Shown in pieces: positions 22,565 to 33,200 of a DNA stretch of 64,000 nt. The position numbers and the translations under genes are program-made. Under the pieces are notes generated by a model. The model saw nothing but the letters and a program-made list of their open reading frames with translations. It was not told where the DNA came from and did no database searches. This stretch comes from Micrasema longulum (taxonomy: Eukaryota > Arthropoda > Insecta > Trichoptera > Brachycentridae). Where the stretch lies: contig JAGVSM010004200.1 of assembly GCA_022494885.1 (NCBI GenBank), positions 1-64,000 on the forward strand. The letters are read 5' to 3'. Position 1 is the first letter of the stretch, and every line of letters starts with the position of its first letter.

Positions 22565-22882
22565 AAAGGAAATACGGAAGGCTTTTAACGGCTTTGAGTC
22601 TGTAATTGGCTGTTGTAAGTGGCCACACTGATGATTAAACATACATGTTTCTTCAAGTGTTCAATATGTTAATTATGGTTCCGTTCAAGAGCTGAAACTT
22701 TATTGCTACGGATGAGATTTAACTGACTTAAATATTTCACAGAGTACTACTCTTCATATTTTCTTCTCTAAAATGTTCTTCATCTCTATTGTGATATATT
22801 TATTTCAATAGCTTTGTAGGGGTCAAATGCAGTACTTTTCTAAAAACTATTTGGACGAACACAAAATATTGTTGATTTAACA
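22565..22882. mobile_element. Family A element
   Basis: GGAAATACGGAAGGC, GTAATTGGCTG, GTAAGTGGCCACAC, AAGAGCTGAAAC, then an inverted end with CTAAAATGTTCTTCATCTCTAT and ACACAAAATATTGTTG near 22868. Confidence 0.65.
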
Positions 22883-23159
22883 AACTAGTGAAAGACGAGG
22901 TGTAAAAATCGTTTTTTTTTTCAAACCGTTTCATAGTTTTTTTTTCCTTACTCTTGATTTCTCATTGCAATTGAAAGCAAAACTCGCCACACAGTAAGTA
23001 AATGTTTTGATTGAATGATTCACAAAAATGTATTTGTAGATACAATAAAAATAATCTGATTTCTTAGTATAATTTCATTATTTTTTTAATTATCAACGAC
23101 CACTTTTGCCTAAGTAGGCATTTTTAAGACTGGCTAATCGTTTGAATAACATTTAATAA

Positions 23160-23262
23160 ACTTTTTAAGTGAACATTGCTTGAAAAAGGGTGAATACTCA
23201 TTTAGTTGGCTGAATAAATGTTGAAACATTGGTATAAATTGAATTGAATTGAATTGAATGAA
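23160..23262 (+). repeat. GAATT microsatellite with Penelope-like flank
   Basis: (GAATT)n at about 23240-23262 follows GTTGAAACATTGGTATAAATT. GAAAC next to a short microsatellite is seen at ends of some Penelope-like elements. A CTTGAAAAAGG string lies upstream at 23179. Confidence 0.4.
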
Positions 23263-23454
23263 TAATTGTTTTATTATTTTTATTTATCTATTTTTTAATT
23301 AAAGACCCTGCTTAGTTTTTAGTTAAGAGGCTTTTCAGAAGCTGATAAAGTGAGGAAATGTAAAAAATTATTTAAAATACACCATTAAAAATAAAACATA
23401 AAATCATATTAATTACGGAAAATAAATTTATTTTAACTTAAAAAAACTGAAGTA

Positions 23455-23895
23455 AATAATTTATTTGGGCTAGGTGATGTAACGTCGTGTTACCACAAGC
23501 AAAATACTGAATATTCTGAAGTTTAGACATAAGAAAAAATGAATATATGGAGAAATGTTAAATAATTCCGTTCCCATCACTGTCAATAACTGACTGAATC
23601 TATTTTCTTACAAACACCGGCCACAAAACGGCGTCTCTGTCTTTTTTGTTACGAGTTATATCTTCTAGCTCTCTCTTATTCGTATTAATTGCTGTGTTGG
23701 CGTCACATTCGTTCTTCGTGTAGCAAGAAAAAATATTTTTTGTATTAACATCCAGCATAGTTTTACAAATTTTACATTACAAATTCAATGTTAGAATGTC
23801 CATTTGAAGATTTAAAAAATACAACCTTATCATTAAAAGAAATAAGAGAGATATATTAAGTATTGTATCGCATGTTGACTAGTGTGATATATAAA
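23455..23895 (-). repeat. Unknown repeat with conserved short ORF, copy 1
   Basis: Matches 47330-47900 in order: GATGTAACGTCGTGTTACCA, TTCCCATCACTGTCAATAAC, ACGGCGTCTCTGTCTT, TTTGTATTAACATCCAGCAT, GTCCATTTGAAGATT, AAATAAGAGAGATATAT and GACTAGTGTGA. On the minus strand a frame from ATG 23803 to stop 23600 (with one stop early on) shares TMLDVNTK and RDAVLWPV with the other copy. I do not recognise the protein. Confidence 0.7.
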
Positions 23896-24220
23896 TAAAA
23901 TGGCATAAGCCTGTATTTTTTATTTGGTACAAGAAAATTTTCTTTATAAAACAGATTTTTCTTACTGTATGGAATAAATCATGTTACGTTCTTAACTAGT
24001 TTGGTGTCAAATTTAAGCAGGTACCTTAGAAAGTTTTCGCAACTCTTTGTTTATTCAACATAATTCTGTTTCAAAGTTATTTTAGTAAACGTAAACAACA
24101 GGTAGGCTGACGAATGTTCCCGCGGGTGAACTAAAACAGTCGGGTTTTTTGAGATAATGACGTCACAACGTCACCGGTTGATTTCATTGAAGATAATATT
24201 TTATTTATTTAAATGTCAAT

Positions 24221-25298
24221 TGTCTTTTGTATGCTGACGATGCTGTACTTCTTGCTAACAACAAAGAGGAACTGCAATTCTTGGTAACAAAGGTCTACGA
24301 TGTATGCAAGAGAAGCGATTTGCTGCAGAATGTCGATAAATCGAATGTGATGGTTTTTGAAAAATGAAAATATGACTAAATATGAAATCACTGTGAATGG
24401 AGTTATACTAAAACAAGTAGAGGAATTTGTGTATCTAGGAAGTATGTTCACTAAGGATGGAATGACTGAGAAAGATATTGAAATGAGGGCGAGTGCCGGG
24501 AACAGAGTGAACGGTGCACTTAAATCGACCTTGGCAAATAAATGTTTATCACAAGAGGCATAATTGGCAGTTGACAACGGAGTCCTGGTCCCTTCCCTGA
24601 TGTATGGGAGCAAAGTATGGACTTGGAAAAACAGGGATGAAAGTAGGCTGACTGCTGTCGCAATGCGATCTCTCAGGTAAATGTGTGGTAAAACTATATA
24701 CGATAGATGCACAAATGTTGAGATCCGTACATTATGTAAGGCTAAGACAAGCATTATCGACGAAATCTAGAAAGGAGCTCTGCGCTGGTTTGGACATGTA
24801 GAACAAATGGACAGCGAAAGAACGGCTAAGAATATTTACAATGCTAATGTTGATGGATGCAGAAATAGAGGAAGACCGAAAAAGACGTGGCATGACGAAA
24901 TCTAACAAATACTTGAAGATGGACATGTCAAAAGTCGGAATAATCGGCGCGCGTGCATAAGAAGATGTATGAATGTAGAGGAAGCGAGATCTGTATGAAG
25001 AGATGAGAGAGATAAAGCTTAGTGGTCATAAAGTTTAGTGGTCATGACGCTTGACTCACGCACGGAAGGTTCCGGGTTCGATTTCCGGTGAGAACACAAA
25101 AATTAGAATGTGATTTTTCTCAAGCCTGGGTGCTCTGTGATGTAATTCACCACTGTAATTAGGCCTCCTGGCCTGTTGTGGTGCAAAAAAAAAAAATGTA
25201 AATGTAAAAATGTATGCAAAGCTAGAGTGTTGTGGCTTTCTATCCTCTCTGCCAACCCTTACGGGGAAACAGCGGGATGGTTTGTTGTTGTTGTTGTA
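24221..25298 (+). mobile_element. RTE-type LINE, 3' half, split by a SINE
   Basis: LLYADDAVLLANNKEELQF at 24224-24280 contains the catalytic YADD (24230-24241) of the reverse transcriptase palm. After a one-base frameshift near 24350 the frame runs TKYEITVNG, FVYLGSMFTKDGM, a basic region, VLVPSLMYGSKVWTWKNRDE, the region with CTNVEIRTLCKAKT, RWFGHVEQMDSERTAKNIY, RGRPKKTWHDEI and MNVEEARSV. In-frame stops occur at 24561, after SLR, after two DEI motifs and after RSV. A SINE (24998-25210) interrupts it; the 3' end resumes at 25217 and closes in (GTT)n at about 25281-25297, the microsatellite end typical of RTE elements. At least four more copies of this family are in the window. Confidence 0.92.
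24998..25210 (+). mobile_element. tRNA-derived SINE, family 1, copy 2, with target duplication
   Basis: CGCTTGACTCACGCACG, a B-box-like GGTTCGATTTCCGG (25076 on), GAGAACACAAAAATTAG, CAAGCCTGGGTGCTCTGTG, GGCCTCCTGGCCTGTTGTGG and an A-run, as in copy 1. The 5' head is rearranged (AGTGGTCA occurs twice). TGTATG flanks it at 24992-24997 and 25211-25216; uninterrupted RTE copies read CTGTATGCAAAGATAG at this point, so the junctions are sure. Confidence 0.92.
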
Positions 25299-25919
25299 TT
25301 ATTTTACAAAAAGTTTATATAATCTACCTCAGAAGTAACCTTATATCACGTACCATAATTTCATTTCAAGTTTTGTTTTATTAGGATTTCTATGGGATTT
25401 TACTGAATCAAGTCTTAATAAAACTTTTTTTAATTAATTTTTTTCACGAATGAAGTTATTATGAGGTTGATTCGTGGTCACGTGGACGTGAAATAAATAT
25501 TCAAAAATAGCTCTATACACTTACACAACTTGATTTCCAATTTGAGAAATCGTTTATTTTAAGACTGAATTCATTGAATTGACGTCCAATTAGGGATACT
25601 AAAGTTTATCAAGAAAACAGTCAATTATATTTGATATTTTTCTCATTAACAAAGCATATTTTTTTAGGAAAAATAGGTCAACGGCTCAGCGCTAAAAAAT
25701 AACAATACATTTTAATTGGATACAGGTAAGATTTAGATTACGCGTCCTGCTGCTACAAAGCAGAGCATGAGTGTCGTGATGAAAAGACGGGTACGTTACT
25801 CTTAAGTTTCTCGGTGTGGCGCTAAAACGTTTTTCTTTCGATTATTCAATTCAGTGTCCAGGCAGAATTATAATACAATTTCGCCCGTGAAACAGAACCA
25901 GATGGATGTTTTTGACTCA
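25299..25919. other. AT-rich DNA, no gene seen
   Basis: Nothing supported. Confidence 0.4.
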
Positions 25920-26180
25920 ATGCCTATTTAATAACACTTAGTAAAATGTTTGACTATTATTACAATGTATTTTACGTAATGTTTTAAAATATTTATACAT
26001 AACCACTGACTAACTTTTCCATATCTACCGTTTCTAAGATGTACCCGTCTCTTTGTCAGGATACCAATTAAACCAATATAAACAAGTCGTAACTGGTGGA
26101 CATAGAAAAGTCGGTATATACAAATATTTAATATTTAAAAAAAAAATGTTTGTCCACAAAGTTAATGCTTTAAATATTAA
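25920..26180. mobile_element. Family B fold-back, nearly complete
   Basis: AACACTTAGTAAAATGTTTG at the left and its inverted form at the right. CCATATCTACCG and GGTGGACATAGAAAAGTCGG are inverted partners. The minus strand holds CTGACAA (26053-26059), the CpG-decayed form of CTGACGA seen at 4003. Confidence 0.7.
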
Positions 26181-26192
26181 TAATAAAGTATT

Positions 26193-26860
26193 TTAATTAT
26201 TTATTTATTAATAAAAACGGCACGTAGTGCCGTTTACTATACAAAAAATACATATTGCGTGGAAATAAACACTTCAATATAGTAGGTAAAAGAGGAAAAA
26301 ACAAAAAAAGCATCTACATATTATTTTACAATGGCTTCATTCAATGAACACGAAACATGTTGTGTAAAAAAATAAAAAGTCATTTTAAGGAATAAAAAAT
26401 AAAATAAAAAAACATTACAAGGAATATAAAAATTAAAATGTACAAAAAATGTTTTTTTTTTTTAAAGTTATTTAAAAAAAGGACGGTTAGATATATCTTT
26501 AATCATAATAAAAAGGACAGGTAGATATATATTTTATCATAATTACACTGAATAAAAAAAAAACAAAATTACAAAATCTAAGTTTAAGAGAAAAAATGTT
26601 TTTTTTTTTATTTTAAAAATAAGAATTTAAAAAAACATGTAAAATATGTTCACTAAAATATACAAAAACTAGAAAAAAAATTAAGAAAAAACAATTAAAA
26701 TTTAAAAAATATAGTAAAGGTACATGGCTATAGCTTGACAAATGTAAGTTACAGTTCAACATCTTTGAACTAATTAAAAAGAGTTGTTTTATATAAACTA
26801 TACTTAATGTAAATACGAGTATATAAGCAACGTCAGAATAGTTATTGCCGAGAACATGGA
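26193..26860 (-). mobile_element. LINE 3' UTR, pair of 49678-50240
   Basis: TTATTTATTTATTAATAAAA (reverse-complement tail), then CGGCACGTAGTGCCGTTTAC, a perfect short hairpin. The same hairpin with one change (CGGCACTTAGTGCC) follows an ATTTT-repeat tail at 49720. The rest is A-rich on the plus strand with an internal direct repeat of about 35 bases (26480-26550). No coding part. Confidence 0.6.
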
Positions 26861-26940
26861 GTCGATTCATATTAGCATTATACGAGTATATCTTTCGCGA
26901 ATTGTTGCAACTAAACGGAGGTACTTGTTATGTTAGTAAA

Positions 26941-27130
26941 TATAAGTATTTAACTTCTTACCGACTTTTTATTTCTACTGGTTTCGAGACGTACGCGTCT
27001 CTTTGTCAGTGCCGTAACAATGAGACAGGTGCGTTTCAAAACCGTTAGACATAAAAAGTCCATAAATGGCTTCATACTAATATTTACTAACATTTATCAA
27101 ATTGTTTGACATGAATAATAAAGTATTTTT
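26941..27130. mobile_element. Family B fold-back
   Basis: CTTACCGACTTTTTATTTCT and GGTTTCGAGACGTACGCGTC on the left; AAAACCGTTAGACATAAAAA at 27038 on the right, inverted. The left arm read in reverse gives CTGACAA (27003-27009), stem GAGACG/CGTCTC and GAAAC. Confidence 0.65.
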
Positions 27131-27192
27131 AATATAATGTTTAGTATTCTCACTTAATAGAGAGTCTCTACCACACATGTATCATAGGGTAG

Positions 27193-27417
27193 ATATTTCC
27201 AGTACTCATTAAGCCGCCCTTGAAAACTCTTAAAGCGAACAATCTGGAATTCGTTTTTGAAATAGCTTGTCACGAATACGTTGAGTTACAGCCACCCTGG
27301 GATGAGAAAGGTATAAGGAGGAAGGAGGATTGGATTAGCATGAAGCGTCGACGTCGTTTTGGGCCGACGTTTCCTGCTGGAAAAGCGACGCCGACGCCTC
27401 CAAATCGGCTACTTTGA
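27193..27417 (+). other. Unassigned open frame in a GC-richer block
   Basis: About 75 codons after a stop near 27191, without an ATG at the front. The peptide includes LEFVFEIACHEYVEL, PPWDEKGIRRKEDW and a run KRRRRFG near 27345. The block is clearly richer in G and C than its flanks. TTTCCAG at 27196-27202 could serve as a splice acceptor. I see no known domain; it could be an exon piece or chance. Confidence 0.25.
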
Positions 27418-27889
27418 TATATTATATCGACGTCAACAAAACATGTCCCCATATTGTGACATACTCTCAGTTATTTTACATTATGCAAACATATTTTTAT
27501 AAACTGATTCTTTAGTGAATTTTTTCAAACTTTGTAATGAGAATTAAGTAAACAATACACGAAAGACGTTAAACAATCGACAGCATTTTTAAGTAGGTCA
27601 AAATTATTTTTGTAATCTGGATTTCACTCCTTTAACTATGTCAAAAGATAGAAGAATTGAATATGTATGTTCGAATAACGTCGTATTTTTTTCTATTACT
27701 CCATTTTTTTAACATTATAAACAACAATAAATATCCGTGCCGAAGAAACTAATCAATTTAATTATTTTTATTTTTTTACATGTGAAAATATACAAAGGAG
27801 ACTTAATATACAGAAAAAACTCTGGAGCAATCGTTAGTTTAACTTTAAGACTACGGAAAAAATAACTAAAATGTTTTTCCCTTCTATTT
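27418..27889. other. AT-rich DNA, no gene seen
   Basis: Nothing supported. Confidence 0.4.
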
Positions 27890-28355
27890 TCCATACCTAT
27901 AACTTCAGGAGAATGCAGAATGCGGGCTACAAACTCACCCAAACACTTACGGGTCATGTTGGGTTCATGAGCTACCTGCATTCCTTCGAGATCTCCAAGA
28001 TCAACAGCTCCCTATGTAACGATGAAACTCCTCAAGATGTCCCTCATTTGTTGATGCATTGCCCTTTTTTCAGCTTTCAGAGACAACAGCTGGAGGCGCA
28101 ATGCAGAAGCCTGTGTAAATATCTACGCGACATCCCTTCGGAGATAAGTAATAAATAACTCACACAAGAGGTAGTATTATACATCGTCAAAATAGTGCAG
28201 GCAATTAGTAAAATAAACCAAAGTAGGGAAGAAAATACCGAACACTCCTCTAGTGGGATGGAAGGCCTGTTGACTACTGTCAACAGGCCGGCTTCTCCTG
28301 AAGAGTTTTAAGTGGTTTCCTTTCTACATGAGCAAATGCTGAGAAGTTTCTGATT
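27890..28355 (+). pseudogene. LINE C-terminus (post-RNase H Cys/His motif), better copy
   Basis: The frame at 27913-28158 reads QNAGYKLTQTLTGHVGFMSY, LHSFEISKINSSLC, DVPHLLMHCPFFSFQRQQLE and a stop at 28156. The order 'TGHxxF..YLHRF ... C ... H..xxCPxxxxxRxxL' is that of the C-terminal region after RNase H in R1/I/Jockey-type LINEs; the usual 'CPCG' is reduced to one Cys. 28159-28355 is 3' UTR shared with 9700-9895 (GGCCGGCTTCTCCTGAAGAG, GAGAAGTTTCTG). No RT palm is present. Confidence 0.75.
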
Positions 28356-29191
28356 TGCAAACACAAGTATATCCTTCTTGATCCCAACAGTTTAGAAAAA
28401 AATAAATAAATAATAACTCTAGAAAATCCTCTTTTGAAATATAAACCTTGAATATAATAAACAAGGTAAAAAATAATGCAATTCCTTTATAAAAATATAA
28501 AAATAAATGTACACGGAGAAAATTTACAAATTGTTTAGTCAGTTTAAAATTCAACAAATTTATGTTAAAGTTACTCTTATCAAATGACTCTTTACTTATT
28601 TACTCTGTTGTGTCAATCAATGTTTCCGCGTGCACAATAAAATTTTAGAGAAATCAACCGATTACTTTTTTTTTACCTTATATTTGTGTTATGACTTTTT
28701 TTTTTCCCCATCAAGCAACATTACCCGGCTACTTCACGAATGCGAGCGGCGAAAGTAAGGCGGAGTGGGGGAATTTTTAGACGCAGTCCGATGCATTCAA
28801 ATATGATTCTACACTCCTTCTGGACTATTAATTCTATGGTTTTGAATTTATTTTTTAGTGAATATATAGCGTATTTAAAAAAAAAAACATTTATATCGCA
28901 ATTTTCTGATAGTTTAAATTTCTTTCACTACGTTTTAAAGATAAATAACTTAGAATAATATCCTAATAGAGTCACCCGTACAAATAAAAACTAATTTTTA
29001 ATTATTGGACATGAACATAGCCACAGACTAAAGCAATACAACGGGGCAAAGGTACTTGAGTTGAGAATTGCGAACGCAAACCGAAAGCGTCCATTGCAAG
29101 TTTGTTGTTAAACGAAAAACTAAACCAAAAATTAAAACCCCTTTGTTCTATGCAATAGAGCTGAATGGCTTCTCTAGAGAAGTATTACAAT
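28356..29191. other. AT-rich DNA, no gene seen
   Basis: Small GC-richer patch at 28735-28790 without a supported frame. Confidence 0.4.
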
Positions 29192-30180
29192 AACAACAAC
29201 AACAACAAAATATACGCCGTTTCTCCATAAGCAGAGAGTTCAGAACGACCCATCACTATCTTTGCATACAGATCTCGCTTCCTCTACATTCATACATTTT
29301 ATCATGCACGCGCGCTGATTATTCGGACGTATCAATCTTTGGTAGCGCCACATTAACTCTATGTGCACATATATATTTATACATATATATATATATAAAG
29401 CACATTTGTTGGGATGAGGCGTTCGAATTAATTTGCTACCTACAGGGCCCTGGTTAAGATGTTGCATTTGCTTACCGTGGGTACCGATATTGTTCACAAT
29501 CACCATAATAACAACTGAACTGGGCGTGTGTACATGTGATTTTTATACCCTCACCGCTATCGCAAAGAAGATATTTTGCAATCAATAACTATTAAATTCA
29601 CTGTGTTGTATAATTCGTCAAGTGCCCCTTCTTCCTGACAACAAACTCGGATATGATCCTCACTGCCATGCGACAGAAGTTCTAGACAATGAAGGTGCCA
29701 GAACCTAAAATACGGTAGGTGATTGCAGTCATTGTATTAAGGGTTCTGTGGCAAAGTAAATAAAAGATAACGCATCCCGCGAACCTGCAATTCGAGCGTG
29801 CATCTGCTAACGGGCAAGTGGCGCGATCAATCTTTGAGTATTTGTTGGATTTGGTCATGCCATGTCTTTCTAAATCTTTTTCTATTTCTGCATCCATTAA
29901 CATTCGCATTGTAAATATTTTTGGCCGTTCTTTCGCTGTCCATTCGCTGTACATGTCCAAACCAGCGCAGAGCTTCTTTCTAGATTTCGTCGACGATGCT
30001 TATTTCAGCCTTGCATATTGAACGAATCTCAACATTTGTGCATCTATCGTACATAATTTCACCTGAGAGATCGCATTTCGACAACATTCAGCCTATTTTC
30101 ATCCCTGTTTTTCCAAATCCATACTTCGCTCCCACACATCAGGGTCGGGACCAGAACTCCATTGTGAACAGCTCATCTTT
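29192..30180 (-). mobile_element. RTE-type LINE, 3' end, split by a 484-bp insertion
   Basis: The plus strand starts with (AAC)n (29192-29206), the reverse of the RTE (GTT)n end. The minus strand then gives CMNVEEARSVCKDS and, beyond the insertion at 29342-29825, the decayed forms of RWFGHV, MDSERTAKNIY and CTNVEIR, up to the reverse complement of GGAGTTCTGGTCCCGACCCT at about 30160. It lacks the palm and is frameshifted. Confidence 0.88.
29342..29825. mobile_element. 484-bp insertion with 11-bp target duplication
   Basis: ATCAATCTTTG occurs at 29331-29341 and 29826-29836, and sequence outside these joins into one RTE copy without loss. The insert starts GTAGCGCCAC and ends GTGGCGCG, so short inverted ends GCGCCAC are present. 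It has no A-tail, no ORF of note and a TA repeat near 29380. Target length 9-11 would suit Mutator-like elements, but this is inference. Confidence 0.75.
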
Positions 30181-30225
30181 TTATTATGAGTATAAATAAA
30201 ATATGTACAGTGGTTTAACTTTGTG

Positions 30226-30501
30226 CGGAATGAAGTAATAAGAGAACGAACGCAGCAAACTCCAGTGACAACTGTCATGAAGCGGAGGCGATACGGTTGG
30301 CTTAACCATATGCTTCGGATGCCTCCTGAGAGCTTTTACAGGGCATCAGGTTCTCGACTTCTTAGACTTTTACTGCTGACTGTTTGTCGGCAGTTTTTGT
30401 CAGAACTTCGGGACGAGAACATGACTTTCGAGGACGCAAAGGAGTTGGCAGTTGATAGAGATGCATGAAGGCTCTTTGTGGATACCATATGTTCCAACTA
30501 G
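30226..30501 (+). pseudogene. LINE RT C-terminal end
   Basis: RNEVIRERTQQTPVTTVMKR followed by RRYGWLNHMLRMPPESFYR is the known C-terminal block 'R..GWxGHxLR.P'. A region with a disturbed middle follows, then LSELRDENMTFEDAKELAVD, the last block ('...L..A.DR..WR.lV..LC'). After an in-frame TGA at 30466 the frame continues RLFVDTICSN to a stop at 30499, so the original end is recognisable. The GRP-rich middle appears lost or frameshifted. Confidence 0.82.
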
Positions 30502-31327
30502 GGAGTAGACATGGAAAGATGTTGATGATAAATAACATTTAAAAATGCTCAAAATCTCAAATCAAAGTTTTAAAGTAAACATTTAATAAAAATGATCCAT
30601 AATACACATTTGATAAAAAATGGAACGAAACGGTATATCCCCTTGTATGTACGAGTATAAGTACTAAGTAAGACCGATCGTTTGTATCTATTTGGAAGTT
30701 TGTGAATTCGACTGCTTTAAGCGGCCAAATACGTTATGTCCTGGAATAAATCGCAGGACTAAGTTCAAGTTACTTTCTTAAGTAAAGTTGTGTCGTTCTC
30801 AGAAGAGATGAAATAAATGACGCGCGTCTAATGCCACAATGCGCTTTACGCTTGCTCGTAATGCACCAATACGTCAATGACATGGGACCAACTACTCGTA
30901 TTAAGCGAAGCTTTTTAAGAAACAGCAGTTAAAGGGTAGTTTTTCAAGAACAAACTGCATAAAAACATTTCTACAACTTATAAGTCACTAGCACATAACA
31001 TTTGGCCATTGCCGACTGTTTTATGCTCGGTTGGCCCTTCGAGCCAACTTTTTTCAGCCCTTCGGGCCAACATTAGTCGTTCTTTCAGGCATTTTGTAGT
31101 CAGCCTTTAAACTTAGTTAGTCTTTTGGTCTTACTTACGGGTTGCGGTCCTGTGGCAACAATGAAAGCATCCCACCCCTTTCCCGAAACCGTTCATAAAG
31201 ACTTGTGTCTATCATCAGTTTTGCATATCACTATTAATGTTTGAAAAACTAATTAAGAAAAAAAATCATATTTCTTTACAACCAAACCGCAAAAAATAAC
31301 AAAACAAAGAAACTTTCAAAGCTTTTA
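30502..31327. other. No gene recognised; short hairpins at 31017-31075
   Basis: GTTGGCCCTTCGAGCCAAC at 31029-31047 is a hairpin with 6-base stem, followed by CAGCCCTTCGGGCCAAC, a diverged copy. The rest is unremarkable. Confidence 0.4.
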
Positions 31328-31785
31328 TTGTACACCCTTACTGTAGTATTGTCGATTTGTAATCAATCAAATACAATGGTCAGTATAATCACCTTTTTCT
31401 CATTTCTTACAAATCAAACAATGACACAAAACCCAAATACAAACAATAAACATCAGAATAATTTCCCCTTTGTAACATGCACCCAAGCAACAGAAGAAAG
31501 AAAATACGTATCTATACCAAAACTCAAAGGAACATCAAATTATCGAGACACTACTAGCAAAATCTTAACACAGATCCTAACATAATCCCTATTGAACTCA
31601 GGTGAAATTACTTCTAGTCATAATACTGAATCCCCCACAAAAACCTTAATTGTCATAATATCAACAGTAGAAACAATCCTTTGCAAAGACCCTAATCGTC
31701 CTAACAATCTCTTTGACCTTAAAGCAGACAAAACGGGTCCTAGAGCATGGTCGGCGCGCGGTTCTCTTGAATTAGTCTACTATTA
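31328..31785 (+). other. A/C-rich open frames of unknown origin
   Basis: Two consecutive open frames (31328-31585, 31592-31786) with marked A and C excess on the plus strand, unlike the flanks. The first contains VSIPKLKGTSNYRD, similar to the start of a copia-type gag ('KLxGxxNYxxW'), but Trp is missing. An A/C-rich coding strand is common in retrotransposons. Weak support. Confidence 0.3.
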
Positions 31786-31997
31786 AGATTTGTACCACCG
31801 TGGCAACAGTCGGAGAATCTCTGATTCCCTTTTTCCAATAATGAGTAAATAACATTTCGTTGAAACTGGCCGCGGTCCCTTAAATTCAAATATTTGAGTA
31901 AAAAACACAAACATTTCTTTAAAAACAAAATAGAAAAGAATAATTTTTCACTCAAAATAACGATACCAAAACCACACAGTTAAAGTATATTAAATAT

Positions 31998-32095
31998 CTC
32001 GGCGGCCTCTGTGGTGAAGTGGTTAAGACGCTTGACTCACACGAAAGGTTTTAAGTTTGATTTCTGGTGGGAACACAAAAATTAAAAGTGATTTT
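31998..32095 (+). mobile_element. tRNA-derived SINE, family 1, copy 3 (head only)
   Basis: CTCGGCGGCCTCTGTGGTGA, AGTGGTTAAGACGCTTGACT, a decayed B box AGTTTGATTTC, then GGGAACACAAAAATT. The 3' body is lost. Confidence 0.85.
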
Positions 32096-32099
32096 TTTG

Positions 32100-32707
32100 A
32101 AAACGTGACCCACTTTAACCCAAGCTTTAAAAGTTGAATTATAAATGACCAAAATGAATCCAATTTATTTAAAAAATAGAGCTCAAATTCCTGTCCACCA
32201 ATTTAGTTAAACGTTCAAAATAGCACGGCACAATGAAATGAGATAAGTTGAATTCATTAATTTTTTTTTTTTTAATTAAGTGGTTTATACAAATTTATAA
32301 ACAAATAAGTGTAAAATGTCATACCACAAAGTGAAAAATGTTCTTCATAACAATAATTCATTAATAAATATTTATTTAATTATTTTATTTTTCAATAGGC
32401 AGGTAAAAACACGAAACAGTACATCATGAGGCCGACTTATCTCCACTCGATTTCTTTTCACAACATTTTCAGCAGTGAGTTGAAACTAAATAAATAAAAC
32501 CAAAAAAGAAAATAATAAATATGGATCCACCCACACTTATTTTAACGGACCAAGTAGATTGGCACAATACGTGTGAAACAGGCCCGTATATGACACACAG
32601 AATCAATCATTTTTAGACAAATATTGTATCAGATTTTTTAGATATAACTTTAACCACAAAAATAAATGCACCTTGCAGGCTTATTGCCATCAGCAATATC
32701 TTCCAGT
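32100..32707. other. AT-rich DNA, no gene seen
   Basis: Nothing supported. Confidence 0.4.
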
Positions 32708-32983
32708 CAATCATCGTTCATCAAAATTCGCATATATGTTTTTTGCTGATATTTTGCTTCATGTTTAAACCAACAGCAAGCTGCTTTCTTGATTTTGTCC
32801 ATACCTTATGCCTTTGTGAAATAACATTTTTGCACCTAACGTACAAAGTTTAATCACACATTCGCCTGAGAGCATTTTGACAAAATTAATTCTACTTTTA
32901 TTCTTGTTTTTCCAATTCCATACTTTGCTTTCATACAGAAGAGTCGGCACCAGAACTCCATTATAAACTTGATATTTCGCCTT
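32708..32983 (-). pseudogene. RTE-type LINE fragment, truncated by a LINE tail
   Basis: The minus frame (32950 down) reads MPTLLYESKVWNWKNKNKSR, equal to PTLMYGSEVWTWKNRDESR of the 61-kb copy. CVIKLCTLGAKMLFHKG follows as a frame-shifted remnant. The match to the 61-kb copy stops at about 32983, where the T-rich reverse tail of another LINE begins. Confidence 0.8.
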
Positions 32984-33200
32984 TATTTTTTATTTATTTA
33001 TCCAAAACATATAAAAATTAAAATACAAATTATCGAGTCAGACTAAATTGCATAAAATGCAGTTCATCACCAGGTGCTTATGGTTAAGTTCTAATTTACA
33101 TACATAATATTTTCTCTTAAATTCTATAACATACGAAAAATCTTATTACCAAGGAAAAAAATATATATGTATTCCTAGGTGCATCAAAAATTTATTACAC
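32984..33200 (-). mobile_element. LINE 3' end
   Basis: TTTTTTATTTATTTATCC is the reverse complement of an AATAAATAAA tail, followed by AT-rich UTR-like DNA containing CACCAGGTGC. It seems to have inserted into the RTE copy at 32983. Confidence 0.5.

Noticed and set aside
24209..24754. Longest open frame in the window, 181 codons on the minus strand
   Set aside because: It is antisense to the RTE reverse transcriptase, whose plus-strand reading carries the YADD and later conserved blocks. No independent domain is seen.
26613..26870. 85-codon hydrophobic minus-strand frame
   Set aside because: Low-complexity AT-rich LINE UTR; the hydrophobic look comes from T-rich codons.
28270..28300. CTGAAGAG near 28298 as a further hammerhead core
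   Set aside because: No GAAAC follows and no stem is formed; the word is part of a LINE 3' UTR.
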